Shown: positions 20,771 through 33,176 of the stretch, in pieces
Numbering within the stretch: the stretch's first letter is position 1
Layout: each line of letters begins with the position of its first letter
Assembly: GCA_021234155.1 (NCBI GenBank)
Contig: JAJEKV010000401.1
Coordinates: 172,180 to 236,179 of the forward strand
Length of the DNA: 64,000 nucleotides
Direction of reading: 5' to 3'
DNA from: Isoetes taiwanensis
Lineage: Eukaryota > Streptophyta > Lycopodiopsida > Isoetales > Isoetaceae
Program-made: the position numbers and the translations under genes
Notes under the pieces: generated by a model
Told to the model about the DNA's origin: nothing
The model's database searches: none
What the model saw: only the letters and a program-made list of their open reading frames with translations

Positions 20771-22850
20771 GTGTAAGCAATACAAATTTGAGCGGCAATA
20801 ATTTGTTGTTGTCTAGCTTTTCATTGCGGAAGCAGATAATGATTTGTAGATAAGATTACGTCCATACATCAACATTAAAATTATGTTCAACGAATAGAGA
20901 AGTTAGCAATAAAATATTGTACAATTGTTATTGTCGTAGCTGCAGAGAATTGTAACATTCATTATATCAATTCCTTGCAATAGATTCAATGGACATGTTA
21001 GTTCAAACATGAGACATTGTTATTTTCAAAAGTTCGCAACATGGGCATAATAGTTGAAGGGCAACAAAATCTTGCCATAATAAACCAGACATTTTTATTT
21101 CCAAAAGCCTGCAACATAGATGGAATAAATGAAAGGCAATGGAATTTTCCTGTAATAAACCAGTATCTTGGATGTTCATCTATATACTGTAGTATGTGGG
21201 CACTCCTATTTTATAAAATTACCTGATGTTTTCGCTCATCTATTATCTATTAAATGCATGATAGAAATTTCAACAAATTCAACAAATTAAGATGCATAGA
21301 AGCACGACTGCAACAAAAGCCATATCTTTTTCATTATATCATGATGACTTTGATTACCCCATGGTGGCACTACAACAATCTCCCATGGTAATCTTCAAAA
21401 TCCTCCCAAATAATTATGTTGTGGGATCAAAGGTATCAAAGAGGCAAGAGTAGTTATTTTGCATGTTTGCGAAAATGCACCCTGCCAAGGCAGATGAAAT
21501 GATACTTGAAATGCTACTGTGTATGGTATTTGAGCTTAAACGCTTGTCAAGTTCTGTTATCTATATTCTGCTTCTAGCATGTTTAAGTATTATTACAAGC
21601 CCATTGACTAAAGAAATGAATAAAAATGGCAAGATGTCAATTGTAAGATAGACATATCAGATGCGTTCTTCTTGTATTGCTTGCGTTGCTTGCTCGGCCA
21701 AGAACAGTCGGAACTCCTTCAACTTGATAGGCGGAAATAAAAATGAAGCTTTATTAAGCTTAATAAATCTTCCAAATTATGCAAGCTTGTATCGAATCGT
21801 TAATTATCATGCCTACATTCCACCCATCACGAAGAACAATGATGCATACTTGATCTTCCAGACCACGCTTCCTAGAGCAAATGACAAATATATAGAGTTA
21901 TACTTTCCGGGTTTTAAGTTGAGCACATAAAAGAGACCAGGCTTTCAGTTGCTTATGAAGATAGTTTTTCTAGTTATTGTTTGAGGACATAGCATGATGG
22001 ATAATAATATGCAAAGCAAACATCAAGGCAGAAAAAAAAATGCATGTAAAATGGCAAAGGCATTCTTTGCACCGAACTTAATAACTAAGTCTTCTCTAAG
22101 CAAATATCAAAGCAAATATGCATGTAGAATGGGCATAATGCATAAAATTTCTAAGCAAAAACGCAAGCACAAGCACTGTTTCATTATATTTAGACTTTGC
22201 ACTGGTCCATTTTGGTCTGAAATATACTATAATACATAGAAAAAAGTGGGAAAGGACTGGATGGTGACGAAAAGTTATACTCTAGGATCATGATAATGTG
22301 ATGTCCATTAAAAGGGAACCCTAAAGTAAAATAACATTTTGATAATGTCCAAAACGTCCACAATGTGAGACCCAACTTTACACCTCTTGACAGTTGGTTG
22401 AGTTCTTGCCAGAGCCTGCCCTATATAAAATATAATTCATCTTTAAGTAAGATCTCAAAATGCGTTACTCTAACTATATATACACTCCGACAACATTGTG
22501 TGGCTCAAATTGCCCTCCTCCTCCAATCCCAAATTGAGGGCATGATGGATTCAACGTCTTTTACATATAAGCCATGTGCATGCATGGGAGGGGGTCTTTT
22601 CGATCCATTTTCGTACATATACGGTCGACAGAGGGTCCTTCTTCTAGTATTTTTTGCATTAGCCTAGGTACTTTTTATTTGAAAGGGGTCAAAATTTGCT
22701 TCTAAAAATCCCTAAACCGGGGTTTCTTTGCCACCTTATCCATGCAGATGGCATATACATGAGTGAATCTCGTTTGTTTTAGGGGACCTTTCTAGCAAGA
22801 GATGATCTCAGGCAAAGTCATTACCAAGTCATATAGTCACTAATCGGTTT
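20771..22850. other. Probable Helitron interior, no gene
   Basis: AT-rich sequence duplicated at 55747-58117. Short open stretches (for example 21661-21930) have no recognised domain and are not equally preserved in the duplicate. It presumably belongs to the Helitron whose 3' end is at 20743, but the opposite boundary is unresolved. Confidence 0.45.
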
Positions 22851-23365
22851 TTCACATCTTGGTCATGGCTGGAGCTTGTATGTTCGAATGCCTAGCCAAC
22901 CCATATTCACCTTCCGAGATAGCCAAATTTGACAAGAATGTGGTCGATGCTCGAGGTTTAATTGTTTTCCTTTTCTCGACATCATTGGTAGATCTAAGAG
23001 CAAAATCCTGCAGCTTTGGGCCGGATTCAACCAGGCTCAAACTCAACCTTTTACTATATGATTTGCTCTGACACATGTAGAAGTATATTATATTGTTTGT
23101 TCCAACAACATTGTGATTTTGCTTTCCAAATGTCAAATAGCCTAGTGGAGTTGTTGCCGTGAGCTTTTGGGCCATATATATGCATCTCACGATCTCTAAT
23201 TTTTTTGGATGCATGCCTCTGATGCATCTGAGATCCCTCTCTAATATCTTTTATTGCTTTGTTATCTAACATTTTGATACTATATAGGCCTCTACCGACT
23301 TTGAGACTATGCTTATTAGAATAATCATAGCCTCTCTCGGTCTAATAAACAGTTATATAATGGTA
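22851..23365 (+). pseudogene. MFS transporter remnant 1b (3' end and flank)
   Basis: Begins inside the last transmembrane segment ('ttggtcatggctggagcttg') and continues through the original C-terminus into the 3' flank. It preserves the empty site of the transposon seen in the intact gene: single TA at 22904-22905. The same 3' segment occurs upstream at 20196-20742, so the MFS 3' end is present twice in this unit. Confidence 0.85.
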
Positions 23366-23366
23366 G

Positions 23367-23546
23367 CAAAAGAATAGAATAGAATAGAATAGTTTTTTTA
23401 ACGTCCACGGAGACCAATAGGTCATGGGACCCATACAATGGGCTAGTACAATCATTACTACTAGGATTAAAAAAACCCCTGCCTCGAAAGGTTTTCAAGG
23501 GAAAAACCTTTGCAATAATGATGATGCTAGATAAGCAGAGATAATG
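23367..23546. mobile_element. ~180-bp insertion absent from the duplicate
   Basis: The duplicate at 58622-58640 lacks it. It begins with a GAATA repeat run; read on the minus strand this becomes a (CTATT)n tail, as in some SINE-like retroposons. No clear target duplication. Confidence 0.4.
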
Positions 23547-24537
23547 ATGAGATAAATTTATATATAAGATGGTTACATCATATATCTATTCCAGAGGACA
23601 CTAGTCATGGATTGGACATGACTCCTAGGGACACCGAAATGACACGCCAAGATCCAAAGTCGACTAAGTACTGTTACATTAACATCCACAATTAGCTTGA
23701 TGCAATAACCTTTTCCTATATCCAAGATTCTCATAAGTTCTCGACCCTCCTCAAACGCTTTTCACAAAATGGAGCTTGTTAGATATCCGCTATCACTGTT
23801 CTTGTATAGAATAAAGCCTAGTTTCTATGGGCTCTATTCTACATGATATTTTGTCAAGATGCTAAATCAACCGCACTATTATTTATATCACAAAATATGA
23901 CAAGCATTCTTCCACTTACTCTAGTATGATTCTCGCCAAACAATCGGGCGAAATGATAGCTTTTTGAGCGGTTGCAAGATGTTGCAATATACCTGCTTCA
24001 CCACAATTGGTTGTCTCTTGCTTTTCCATGAAATCATGCATTCACTAAGCATGAAAAGGAAACCATTGGTTAATTCCCTTGTGCCAATCTCTCGCCGGTC
24101 GGGATCTATATATCAACTAAGCGAAAATGTTTTGGATCTACTTTATGATATACCAAAACAGAAATCTTTGTGCCTTGCACCATATCTCATAATCCGTTTA
24201 ATTGCGGTCCAATGGTGCGCCCCCTGATTGTCCATGATATGACAAATCTGCTCTTGTATAGCTAATCATACACCCTATTACATGGCGATATCTTGGGCTT
24301 ATATAGAAATTCTTGCATCTCAAACTGCTCATCCTCAATAATTATAGCCACGTCATAAAAAGCTTTTATAGTAACGCCCCTATAAGCTTTATAGCCACGT
24401 CCGCCTCCTCCTTCTAAACATTGACCAAGGTCCATCCCTTTTGTTAGCTTTATCATATCAGTATTGTTTGAATGATACGTAACATACAATTGATGATCAC
24501 TTATCACCTGATTTTCTAAATAGACCTTTAAAAAGTA
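23547..24537. other. Duplicated non-coding flank
   Basis: Matches 58640-59256 and 60283-60630. No gene recognised. Confidence 0.5.
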
Positions 24538-25444
24538 GGAAAAATTTAAAATTACCCTTATATCTTAATATAATTATGAAATTACCCTCAGATTTACAAA
24601 AATTATCAAAATACCCCTTTTTTTTTTTTGGGAAAATTCTAAAATTACCCTTATATCTTAATATAATTATGAAATTACCCCTGTATTTAAACGGCTACTC
24701 CATTTCGCGCCAGAAGCAGACTGCTCTAAATCCGATTCTTCTTCTTGTCTCACCAAAGCATCATGACCTTTAACTGAAGCAAGCCAGAACATGATCCTGA
24801 AGGAAATTGGAGTTTATGCTTGGAAGCCCTCTGAATCTAGAAGGAATTCGTTGAAGATTTGCATGCTTGGAAACCTTTTCCTGTAAGTGATTTGCATGTT
24901 TGGTTTTGAAAGAAACAGGATTACAGTAGCCGAAATTGGACCCAATGGCGCAGTTAGAAAAAAATTTGCAATTCGAATTTTCTAGCTTATGCTGCAAAAT
25001 TTTTAAATTGGCCTGGAAAATCGAATTGTCTTTCAGCCAGATTGTAGTTGGCCGAATGGATATATGAACCTGAGCAATTGGGTCATGCAAGTACCTGTGC
25101 AAAACTAGCCAGGTCATGTATCGATGTAGTCATCGGTTTTTGTTTCGTCTCTGGTTTTTTGTCTCTGGTTTTTGTTTCGTCTCTGGTTTTTTGTTTCTTT
25201 GTTTCGTCTCCGGTTTTTGTTTCGTTTCGGATATGGAAAAGCAAAAACTAACTAGCCTGGCACTTTTTCTGATCGTTTATATGCTTACTGGCTTTCTCAG
25301 CAGATCCAAAGACACAGAACGATGTGGAAAATCCTGTCTTCGTATTTAGTTGTGTGAGACGTAAGGGCATTTTAACAATTCAAATAAATACAAGGGTATA
25401 TTGATAATTTCTAGGAAATATAGGGGTAATTTTAGAAATTTCCC
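24538..25444. mobile_element. MULE-type element with captured exon-like sequence
   Basis: 907 bp absent from the duplicate (near 60640). Terminal inverted repeats start GG-AAA-ATTT-TAAAATTACCC on both ends, with the same AAATTACCC motif repeated subterminally. A 9-bp target duplication TAAAAAGTA / TAAAACGTA (one mismatch) flanks it, the length typical of Mutator-like elements. Inside, about 24777-24885 reads as an open plus-strand stretch ending at a GTAAGT donor-like site, a possible captured exon. A TTTCGTCTCTGG minisatellite lies at 25130-25235. No transposase. Confidence 0.75.
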
Positions 25445-25453
25445 TAAAACGTA

Positions 25454-25974
25454 TTAGGGGATTTGACATCAATTACGTAATAGTGTTGAAGCTCTCTAGC
25501 AATGTATAACAATGAAGACAAAACGAAAAGAGATGTTGCACTATGGAAAAAGGTACAGTATATAGTGAAGTAGACATAAAGTGTAAAAGATTCACACAAA
25601 ACTGCAGGAGCATCCAATTAAAATATACTCATCCTATTGAGATAGGCAAATCAATCTTGGGCCATTGGATCGGACACATACAATAATTCGATAAGATAGG
25701 ATTGGGTCATTTTGGTTCGTGCCAGACACAAACAAGAATTTTATAAGATAAGATATCCTGAAAAAACATTAATCTTAAAATGAATATGACAAGCTTCACA
25801 GCAATAATAATAATTGAATTAATTAATGAACATAATTATCCTTCCGGGCCAAGCTTTTAATATTGGAACACTTGGCTTATTTTCCTTCCAAACAATTAAT
25901 CAACTGGGATGAAATTAGAATCTTATTCTCAATTTCGAAAGAGTCCTCTTAAAATCTTTTCGAACTAAGGCACT
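25454..25974. other. 3' flank of 2OGD unit 3
   Basis: Continues the unit after the MULE; homologous to 60640-61158 and to the flanks of the other 2OGD copies. No coding. Confidence 0.55.
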
Positions 25975-26835
25975 CACTTTTAATACATATTCTTTCCCGC
26001 AAAATGTAATCCTTGTATGGCATTATGGATAAGTCTCAGGATTGGGAGCAATGTCGATGGTAGGATCGGGAAATGGGCTGACGAAGGAGGCGATAGATAC
26101 GCGATATTTTCTAGGATGCACCATCACACGGTGAAGAATCCTCTTATTGTCCATTAATGAGCTTCTGCATGGTCAAATTGATATCAATTAGAACTCAAGT
26201 AGGATTAGAGTTTATTATACGAAAACTTGCTTCAATTTGGTCACCCATGTTCACCACAAATGTACCCTTCTTGGGTAGAATCTCATGCCAGTGACCATCT
26301 TGCTTTACTTTGGATGAGGAGAGTGACACCATCACTATTGGTGTGACCATCCATCCCGAGTGTTATGTTTGGATTAGGGGATGGTGGGTAGTAGTTGGCC
26401 TGCATGAGTAAGCATGTTATGTCGTAAGCATCCAAGTCCTTTGGACATGAGCTTGAGGAGTTCATTTTCCAGGGATAGCAATCCATTCACGTAATTGGAG
26501 ATGTGTTCCTTGTAGAACGATGGTGAGTCAAGAGGAGTCCAAGAGCTTTTCTTGTGACAAATAAATCAAACTTGATTGACAAAGTTCTTGAGGTTTGTGC
26601 CCACTTGAATGAGTCAACTTCGTTTCTCCCCAACTCACATTTGTAAGGTTGTCATGCCAATCTAGTCGCTTGTCCAAAAATGGTGTCATGCTAGTGCATT
26701 GGATCAAACAATTGCTCTGTCCACAACTTCATCTTCATCTCATCTGGGAACCTAAAGAATTCCAATACACTTTTTATGACACTCGCTATCTCCACCCCAT
26801 GATTAGCCAACTGAAAGATCAAAGCATGAGTAATC

Positions 26836-27614
<779 letters not shown>

Positions 27615-27900
27615 TGAGTAACCAATATTAGAAAAATATATATGTAAAAGCTTTACAAAACATACATAGAACATCCCTGAGGTTGAGCAAGCATAGTGGA
27701 GGTCATGCATAATAGTGGGACTACTGGTATTGACAATGGGAATTTCTGCAATCCCAATGGCATGCTCGTGAGGCATTAAGTACTTTGCTGGAACTATATT
27801 CATGCCATGCTCTATTAATGCTTTGATCCCATGCCATGCTCTATTAATGCTTTGATCCCTTTGAACTGTGAGGCCAAAGGATCGTAAGCCTCATCTTCAT

Positions 27901-28596
27901 ATTTGTCACGTTAGGTAAGACAACAGAGGTCCGACAGGGACACTTTTAACAAAACATGGGGAAATGGGCAGGCTAAAAACCAAGCCTTAAATTTATGTAA
28001 CTGCCGCTTAAATTGAAAATGAAGTGCCATTCAACCGCGAACGTTAATAATAATAATGGCATGTTTCTTTTAAAGCCAAATATTCTAATGGGAGGGGTGC
28101 CATGCTAACAAGTAAAAATGACGACATGTTCATTCTAGGGTAACAAATGACTGTGTAATAAATGATCAAGAAAATCATCCAAATCGGTTCAGACTCGTGA
28201 CTTTATATTTTAATGTATCAGTCACATGCTATGCGCCCGAGGCTCTCTCCGCATGGTTCAAAAATAGGGGAGTTCCTCCCAAAAATCCGCCCACTTGTGT
28301 TAAATTCATGTCGTGTTAAAACTTTCCCAAGCAATTTTCCCAAGAAAAAATAAAAAATTTCGGCATAATACACTAAAAATACACTAATGTATATTTTTCC
28401 GGTAGGCCTCAAATACCAAGGGTAGCCTCAAATACCAAGGGGTTTTTTTTTTGGTTAGAGACATTGCTATTTTCGAGCCCCGCCCTCCTCAGGAACGCCA
28501 AGTGAAAACGCCGACAAACCGTCCTTTGTACGATTCATGAGTAGGCTATATTTAATATTAGACTTTGCTATATTTCGACTTTTGCTATATTATGTG
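27901..28596. promoter_or_regulatory. Intergenic region between divergent unit-3 2OGD and MFS remnant
   Basis: Contains the conserved segments 'gttaggtaagacaaca' and 'ccaagccttaaatttat' seen in the other units, then unique sequence with a poly-T/AT stretch. A short GATA repeat (around 28600) precedes the MFS start, as it does upstream of the intact gene (37320). Confidence 0.4.
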
Positions 28597-28727
28597 AGAT
28601 AGATAGATAGATTAGATAACAAGGGAGAGTGGCTACTATCGATGAGGGAGAGGGTCTTTGAGTGGAGAGGAAGAGGAATTCAGCATGGTGCTTACAAGAT
28701 GGATGGTCACTCTGAAGCTTCTAGTAA
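28597..28727 (+). pseudogene. MFS transporter remnant 2, 5' leader and first codons
   Basis: Leader and first ~14 codons (ATG at 28685) match 37322-37460 of the intact gene, including 'gagggtctttgagtg' and 'atggtgcttacaagatgga'. The reading frame is cut at about 28727 by an insertion and resumes at 31207. Confidence 0.85.
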
Positions 28728-31206
28728 TGTTGGATAGGCATATTCACCCCTTATTCCTTAATCTACACCGCACGCGTGAAGTTCCTCGTTTGTGGGGTAT
28801 GCAAGGCAGAATTTGCTATCTTGTATAACAAGATTTACAAAATACTATAAGATTTCAAGCAAAATACTATATGGTGTTGATTTTGTACGTGCAAAATATA
28901 ATTATAAGGGCTCTCGCTGCCCTACGTCACCCCCCGTGTGAATATGCACCCAAACCAAAGGGGGTTTAAGGGGGATTTTAAATGTGTTGAACCCAATGGT
29001 TGTGTTATTTAATGTTAATGGTAGTTATGTGTCGGTTGTTATACTAAAAAAAAATTTGGGCCTTCGGACCCCTAAAAAATCGAACATTGTGAAACATGCA
29101 AAATATGTAGCAATATGTAATATCTAATATTTAGCATTATAACAAATAATAACATAATGTAATTTAATTACATTCGCTTCACCACATCATTTAATTGCTA
29201 AATGGTATAAATATATATTTTGATTCTTGACCATAACATTGTATACTGTATATTGTATATGAATGGTATAAAACCATAATTTGTCTCTTCATCACAATGC
29301 TATGAAGAGCAACTGCAATCTTTAAAATAGTTCAGCACGTAATTCATGTGCATGAAATTCCTAGATGGAGCGATGGCTTATAGCCATAGTAAATTTGGTC
29401 TGGATGCAGTTTAAAAATCCATCATGATATGAGTCGAATATAGTAGTGCTACATAAGATAATAGGTTGGACAATTGCACCAAAATAGAGTATTTGGAAAT
29501 AGAGTGTTTGAAGATCCATTCTCGTGATAAGAAATGTCCGAGGAGAACAAACAAATATACAATTAGTATCGTCTATTCCACTGCAAAGCAATAATGAAAG
29601 CCACACTTACTAGATATGTAGCATCTGGAGCCATTAGCTTCTGGTTCCATTAAATTGGCGGCTGGCAAGAACAATCCTACGCAGAAGCTGCAAAATCATC
29701 ACGATAATCACCATTTTGACACTATCAATCATGCACAACAGGGTTTCAGCCAAATCCTACATAGAATCATGTCTTGCAGCTGATAAATGCAATGCCATTT
29801 TGAACTATGAGCTGAAAAAGGCCATGAAAGTAAGCCAAATAGGGCATTTTATTCTCGGTAGATGTTAGAACGTGCTAGGAGCCAAATTGGGATTTCAACA
29901 CATTTGATCAAGGAGAAACAGTGATAGAACAGAATCAATTGATCAACATACCAATTTCTTGCAGCTGTGAACAGGGCATTCGAAAAGCAAGCTCTGTTAC
30001 ATTGGCCCAGTAATGTATCCCTTCAAACTAGACCCTTTGTCATTACTCAATACAGGTTGCTTCGGGGTGATCCTCCAAAGTCGAATATGTTTATCTTGAG
30101 AACAACTTGCAAGAAATATTGCTTGCATTCCATTCTCTACTACAGGTTCTGAAAAATCAACAACCCATCCTTGATGACCTTTTAATTTGCACGTTGATAC
30201 CTAATTGATGCTCTAACTAGTCTTGATGTATAGGTGAATTTGGTTATCGAAAACCCCCATAGCCAACAAAATATCGATTTGTTGGGAAGAAGCACCATGG
30301 AAAAAAGAACCATGACTTTTGATCCAACGGAAATAGTTTGTCCAATCGATACCTGGCATTTGCCTCTGAAGAAGTGCAATAAATGTTAAGAGGCTGGTGA
30401 TATGGTGAAGTGTATGATGAGCAAGTCGCCTTATTAGGCAAGGAAAATTCCCTTTAGTTGGGCAAGCCCAAAGAGCTGCGACTTCAGAAAAATTACCTCC
30501 GGCGCATTGGAATTGACATGTCCCAATAATAACCTAACTGTGCCATCGGAGATGAAGATGCGAATACGGCTTCCGCGGATGATAACATGCAACCGTAAAT
30601 GCATGTAACAGCCTTCTCATGGGTGGGCCGGAGCTCGGAAATTACCGCTTAGTTGCCATAATTTCCAAACACCCCAAGAAATACACATAAGAATGCCAAT
30701 CAAAAGCTTAAATTTTTTTCGCAGAGGTTTACTTTTTCTCGATTATTTCTTTGTATGCCCCAAAGAATGATTTAGCCATCGGCACTCCCGGATAACATAA
30801 AATACTCATCAACAGTTGCACTGCAGAACGCATTCCGTTCCCCACGTTTGCCAAAACAATGGGTTCCCTGCTCATTTGGCGAGGAATTCGGATCTTTTCT
30901 ACACGCCTATTCGTTCCTTCCGACTTCTCAAAACAAGAGAAAAGGGCTCGAGCTACATATTTACACCCCACGCCAAATCGGGAACCCTAATATTAACCTA
31001 AGATTAACCTAAACTAAAAAGCATGCAAACAAAGAAGCCCCACAACCACCACGATTTTCCCTCTTCTTTAAAATCAATGGCTAAAAAAATGGGTGCACTT
31101 TACAAAATACCGGATTTAATGCGTCCCGCGTGAATACGCCCGCGGAAATCATATGAAAACCATGTCAAAAAGCGTATAAAATCACAAAAAACCCCATTAT
31201 AATGCT
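28728..31206. mobile_element. 2.5-kb insertion splitting MFS remnant 2
   Basis: MFS homology stops at 28727 and resumes at 31207 at the same codon region. The left ~350 bp resemble 32870-33225 and the right ~190 bp resemble 34735-34924, so this and the insertion in 2OGD unit 4 are relatives that share both ends but differ in the middle. A GGGCCTTCGGACCC-like hairpin lies near 29057. The middle (29080-31010) holds unassigned open stretches, for example 30729-30971 on the minus strand. No transposase or RT. Confidence 0.55.
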
Positions 31207-31600
31207 ACATATTGGTGGCATCATGCGCTGCTCAACACCTTCGGGTCTCTTCTGCTCGCAAAGCATCCAGAGAAGGGGTATAGCCGAATCTATAAACACA
31301 ATAGGATTCTTCAAAGAAGGGGACCTCAATGGGGAATCATAGTGGGTGTGATCTACAATGCGTTGGGGACCTAGGGGCGGTCTTTTCGGAGCTCAAACCG
31401 AATCTCTTCTCATTCTCGATAACATGGTTGTTCGAGAAGGCATAATTAGCGGTTCAGCCCGGTGTGGGTGTTCTCATCTTTGCATATGCCTTGTTGGCAT
31501 CTGCGGCCTTCACAATTACTGCGGTGCTAGTCCCCCTCGTGCACAATTTTGCGAGCAAGGGGGCTACGTTCGAGACTGGCGTTTTCGGGACACGTGTTTC
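31207..31600 (+). pseudogene. MFS transporter remnant 2, N-terminal half
   Basis: Continuous homology to 37465-37820 of the intact gene (the segments around 'acacaataggattcttcaa' and 'cttcacaattactgc'), with numerous single-base indels. Homology fades at about 31580. Transmembrane helices 1-4 would have been encoded here. Confidence 0.88.
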
Positions 31601-32220
31601 GGACTGCTTTTTTCATAAATAGCCCTTAGAACTATTTGTATTGTCCGTAGGGTCACTTCTCTAACTTGATTTTATCTCTTCGGTCGGATAAACGTAAAGG
31701 AGTCATGGAAAGACCCTTTAAGTTGAAGAAAGAGGACGAAAAGAGGTTGGTGATATGTATACTAGCGCACCGGTGGGTGTTGATTTCTATTATCTTCAAG
31801 TTGCTCCCGGAGTGGCTTAGAACACCTCGAATCTTTTTCCCAAGATGGGTGGTGTGCGCCATAAAACGATATAATAGTTGTGATAGCTTCGACCATCATG
31901 GTTTCTTCAACCGTAAAATACAATGTAGTGAAATAATTTATGAATAAAAATTCGGAAGAATGAGTACCACTTTGTTTACAACGAGATAGCATTTTCATTG
32001 GTTTTAGATCCGCTCTTTACCTTCTCGCCGCTTGTTAACTAACGAAAATAGACCACGCATAATTTTCCTTAACATTTTTTCTAAAGCATCTTCTAAAGCA
32101 AAAATGCGGTTTAAAAAAGTTTCCCCTCATCCTTTTAGGTGTAAAATAATGGGTTCGAAAAAAGTGGGGAATGGAATGAGACCCACTTTAATTAAATACG
32201 ACTTACAAGCTTCATAGCAA
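31601..32220. other. Unassigned sequence between MFS remnant 2 and 2OGD unit 4
   Basis: A 93-codon open stretch at 31666-31947 has no recognised domain. Nothing else is seen. Confidence 0.4.
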
Positions 32221-32762
32221 TAATAAAAATAATTGAATTAATTAATGAATATAATTTTTCTTCCCTGGGCCAAGCTTTAATATTGGAGGCGGCTTTTTTA
32301 TTCTCCTTCCAAACAATTGTCACGGGATGAAATTAGAGTCTTATTCTCAATTTAGAAAAGAGTCCTCTTTAAAATCTTTGGACTAAGGCACTCACTTTTA
32401 ATACACATTCTTTCCCGCAAAGTGTTGGGTATACACTTCATTAAAGTAATCCTTGTATGGCATTCGAGTATACTTTGATGGGTTTTTTTGATGGATAAGC
32501 TCCGGAATGGGAGCAATGTCAATGGTAGGATGAGGAAATGGGCTGACGAAGGAGGCAATAGATACACGATATTTTCTAGGATGCACCATCACACGGTGAA
32601 GAATCCTCTTATATTGTCCATTAATTAGCTTCTGCATGGTCAAATTGACATTAATTAGAACTCAAGTAGGATTAGAGTGTATTATCTTAAAACTTACTTC
32701 AATTTGGTCACCCATGTTCACCCACAAATGTACCCTTCTTGGGTAGAATCTCATGCCATTGA
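32221..32762 (-). pseudogene. 2OG-Fe(II) dioxygenase, unit 4: 3' flank, last exon, end of exon 3
   Basis: The last exon (32398-32631) is open with the distal His and Arg-x-Ser. The part of exon 3 that follows has an extra C in the 'gttcacccacaaatg' stretch. Homology stops at 32762 where a foldback element begins; about 130 bp of exon 3 are missing before the gene resumes at 34925. Confidence 0.88.
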
Positions 32763-33176
32763 CCATTAACATTAATTAACACAAACTATTGCATCCAACA
32801 CATTTAAATTAAAATCCCCTAAAACCCCCTTTGGTTTGGGTGCATATTCTACGGGGTTACCGGCATCGAGCTCGTTGGATGGGCATATTTGCCCTTTATT
32901 CCTTGATCCGGAATAAAATATAGAAAATCATCCTCGTTTGTGGGGTATGCATGTACAAGTTTTTTGTATCTTGTACATTAAGGTTTTCTAAATACTATAA
33001 GGTTTGAGTAAATGTACTTAATGGTGTTAATTTTATACATGTATTGTAAATATTTAGGGCTCTCGCTGCCCTACATAACCCCCCGTGTGAATATGCACCC
33101 AAACCAAAGGGGGTTTTAGGGGGATTTTAATTTAAATGTGTTGGATGCAATAGTTTGTGTTAATTAATGTTAATGG
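32763..33176. mobile_element. Foldback element with ~100-bp inverted arms
   Basis: Left arm 32763-32860 and right arm 33077-33176 are near-perfect inverted repeats; they share 'ttaacattaattaacac' and 'ccccctttggtttgggtg'. The loop is about 215 bp. A GGGCCCTTCGGGCCC hairpin lies just beyond the right arm. A relative without the left arm sits at 28728. Confidence 0.8.

Larger units (their letters stand above)
10378..25965 (+). repeat. Segmental duplication, copy 1
   Basis: Collinear with 48818-61158: unrecognised gene, palindrome array, 2OGD 3' flank, 2OGD, intergenic repeats, MFS remnants, Helitron end, MFS 3' end, flank. Private insertions: hairpin block, 1.14-kb elements, LINE, ~180-bp retroposon, MULE. 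Confidence 0.9.

Noticed and set aside
28980-29075. Helitron 3' end from the GGGCC..TTCG..hairpin near 29057 and 33205
   Set aside because: The hairpin is not followed at the proper distance by a CTRR end and homology continues irregularly beyond it.
31666-31947. Organellar DNA insertion
   Set aside because: The open stretch resembled no mitochondrial or plastid protein on inspection; no supporting neighbouring genes.
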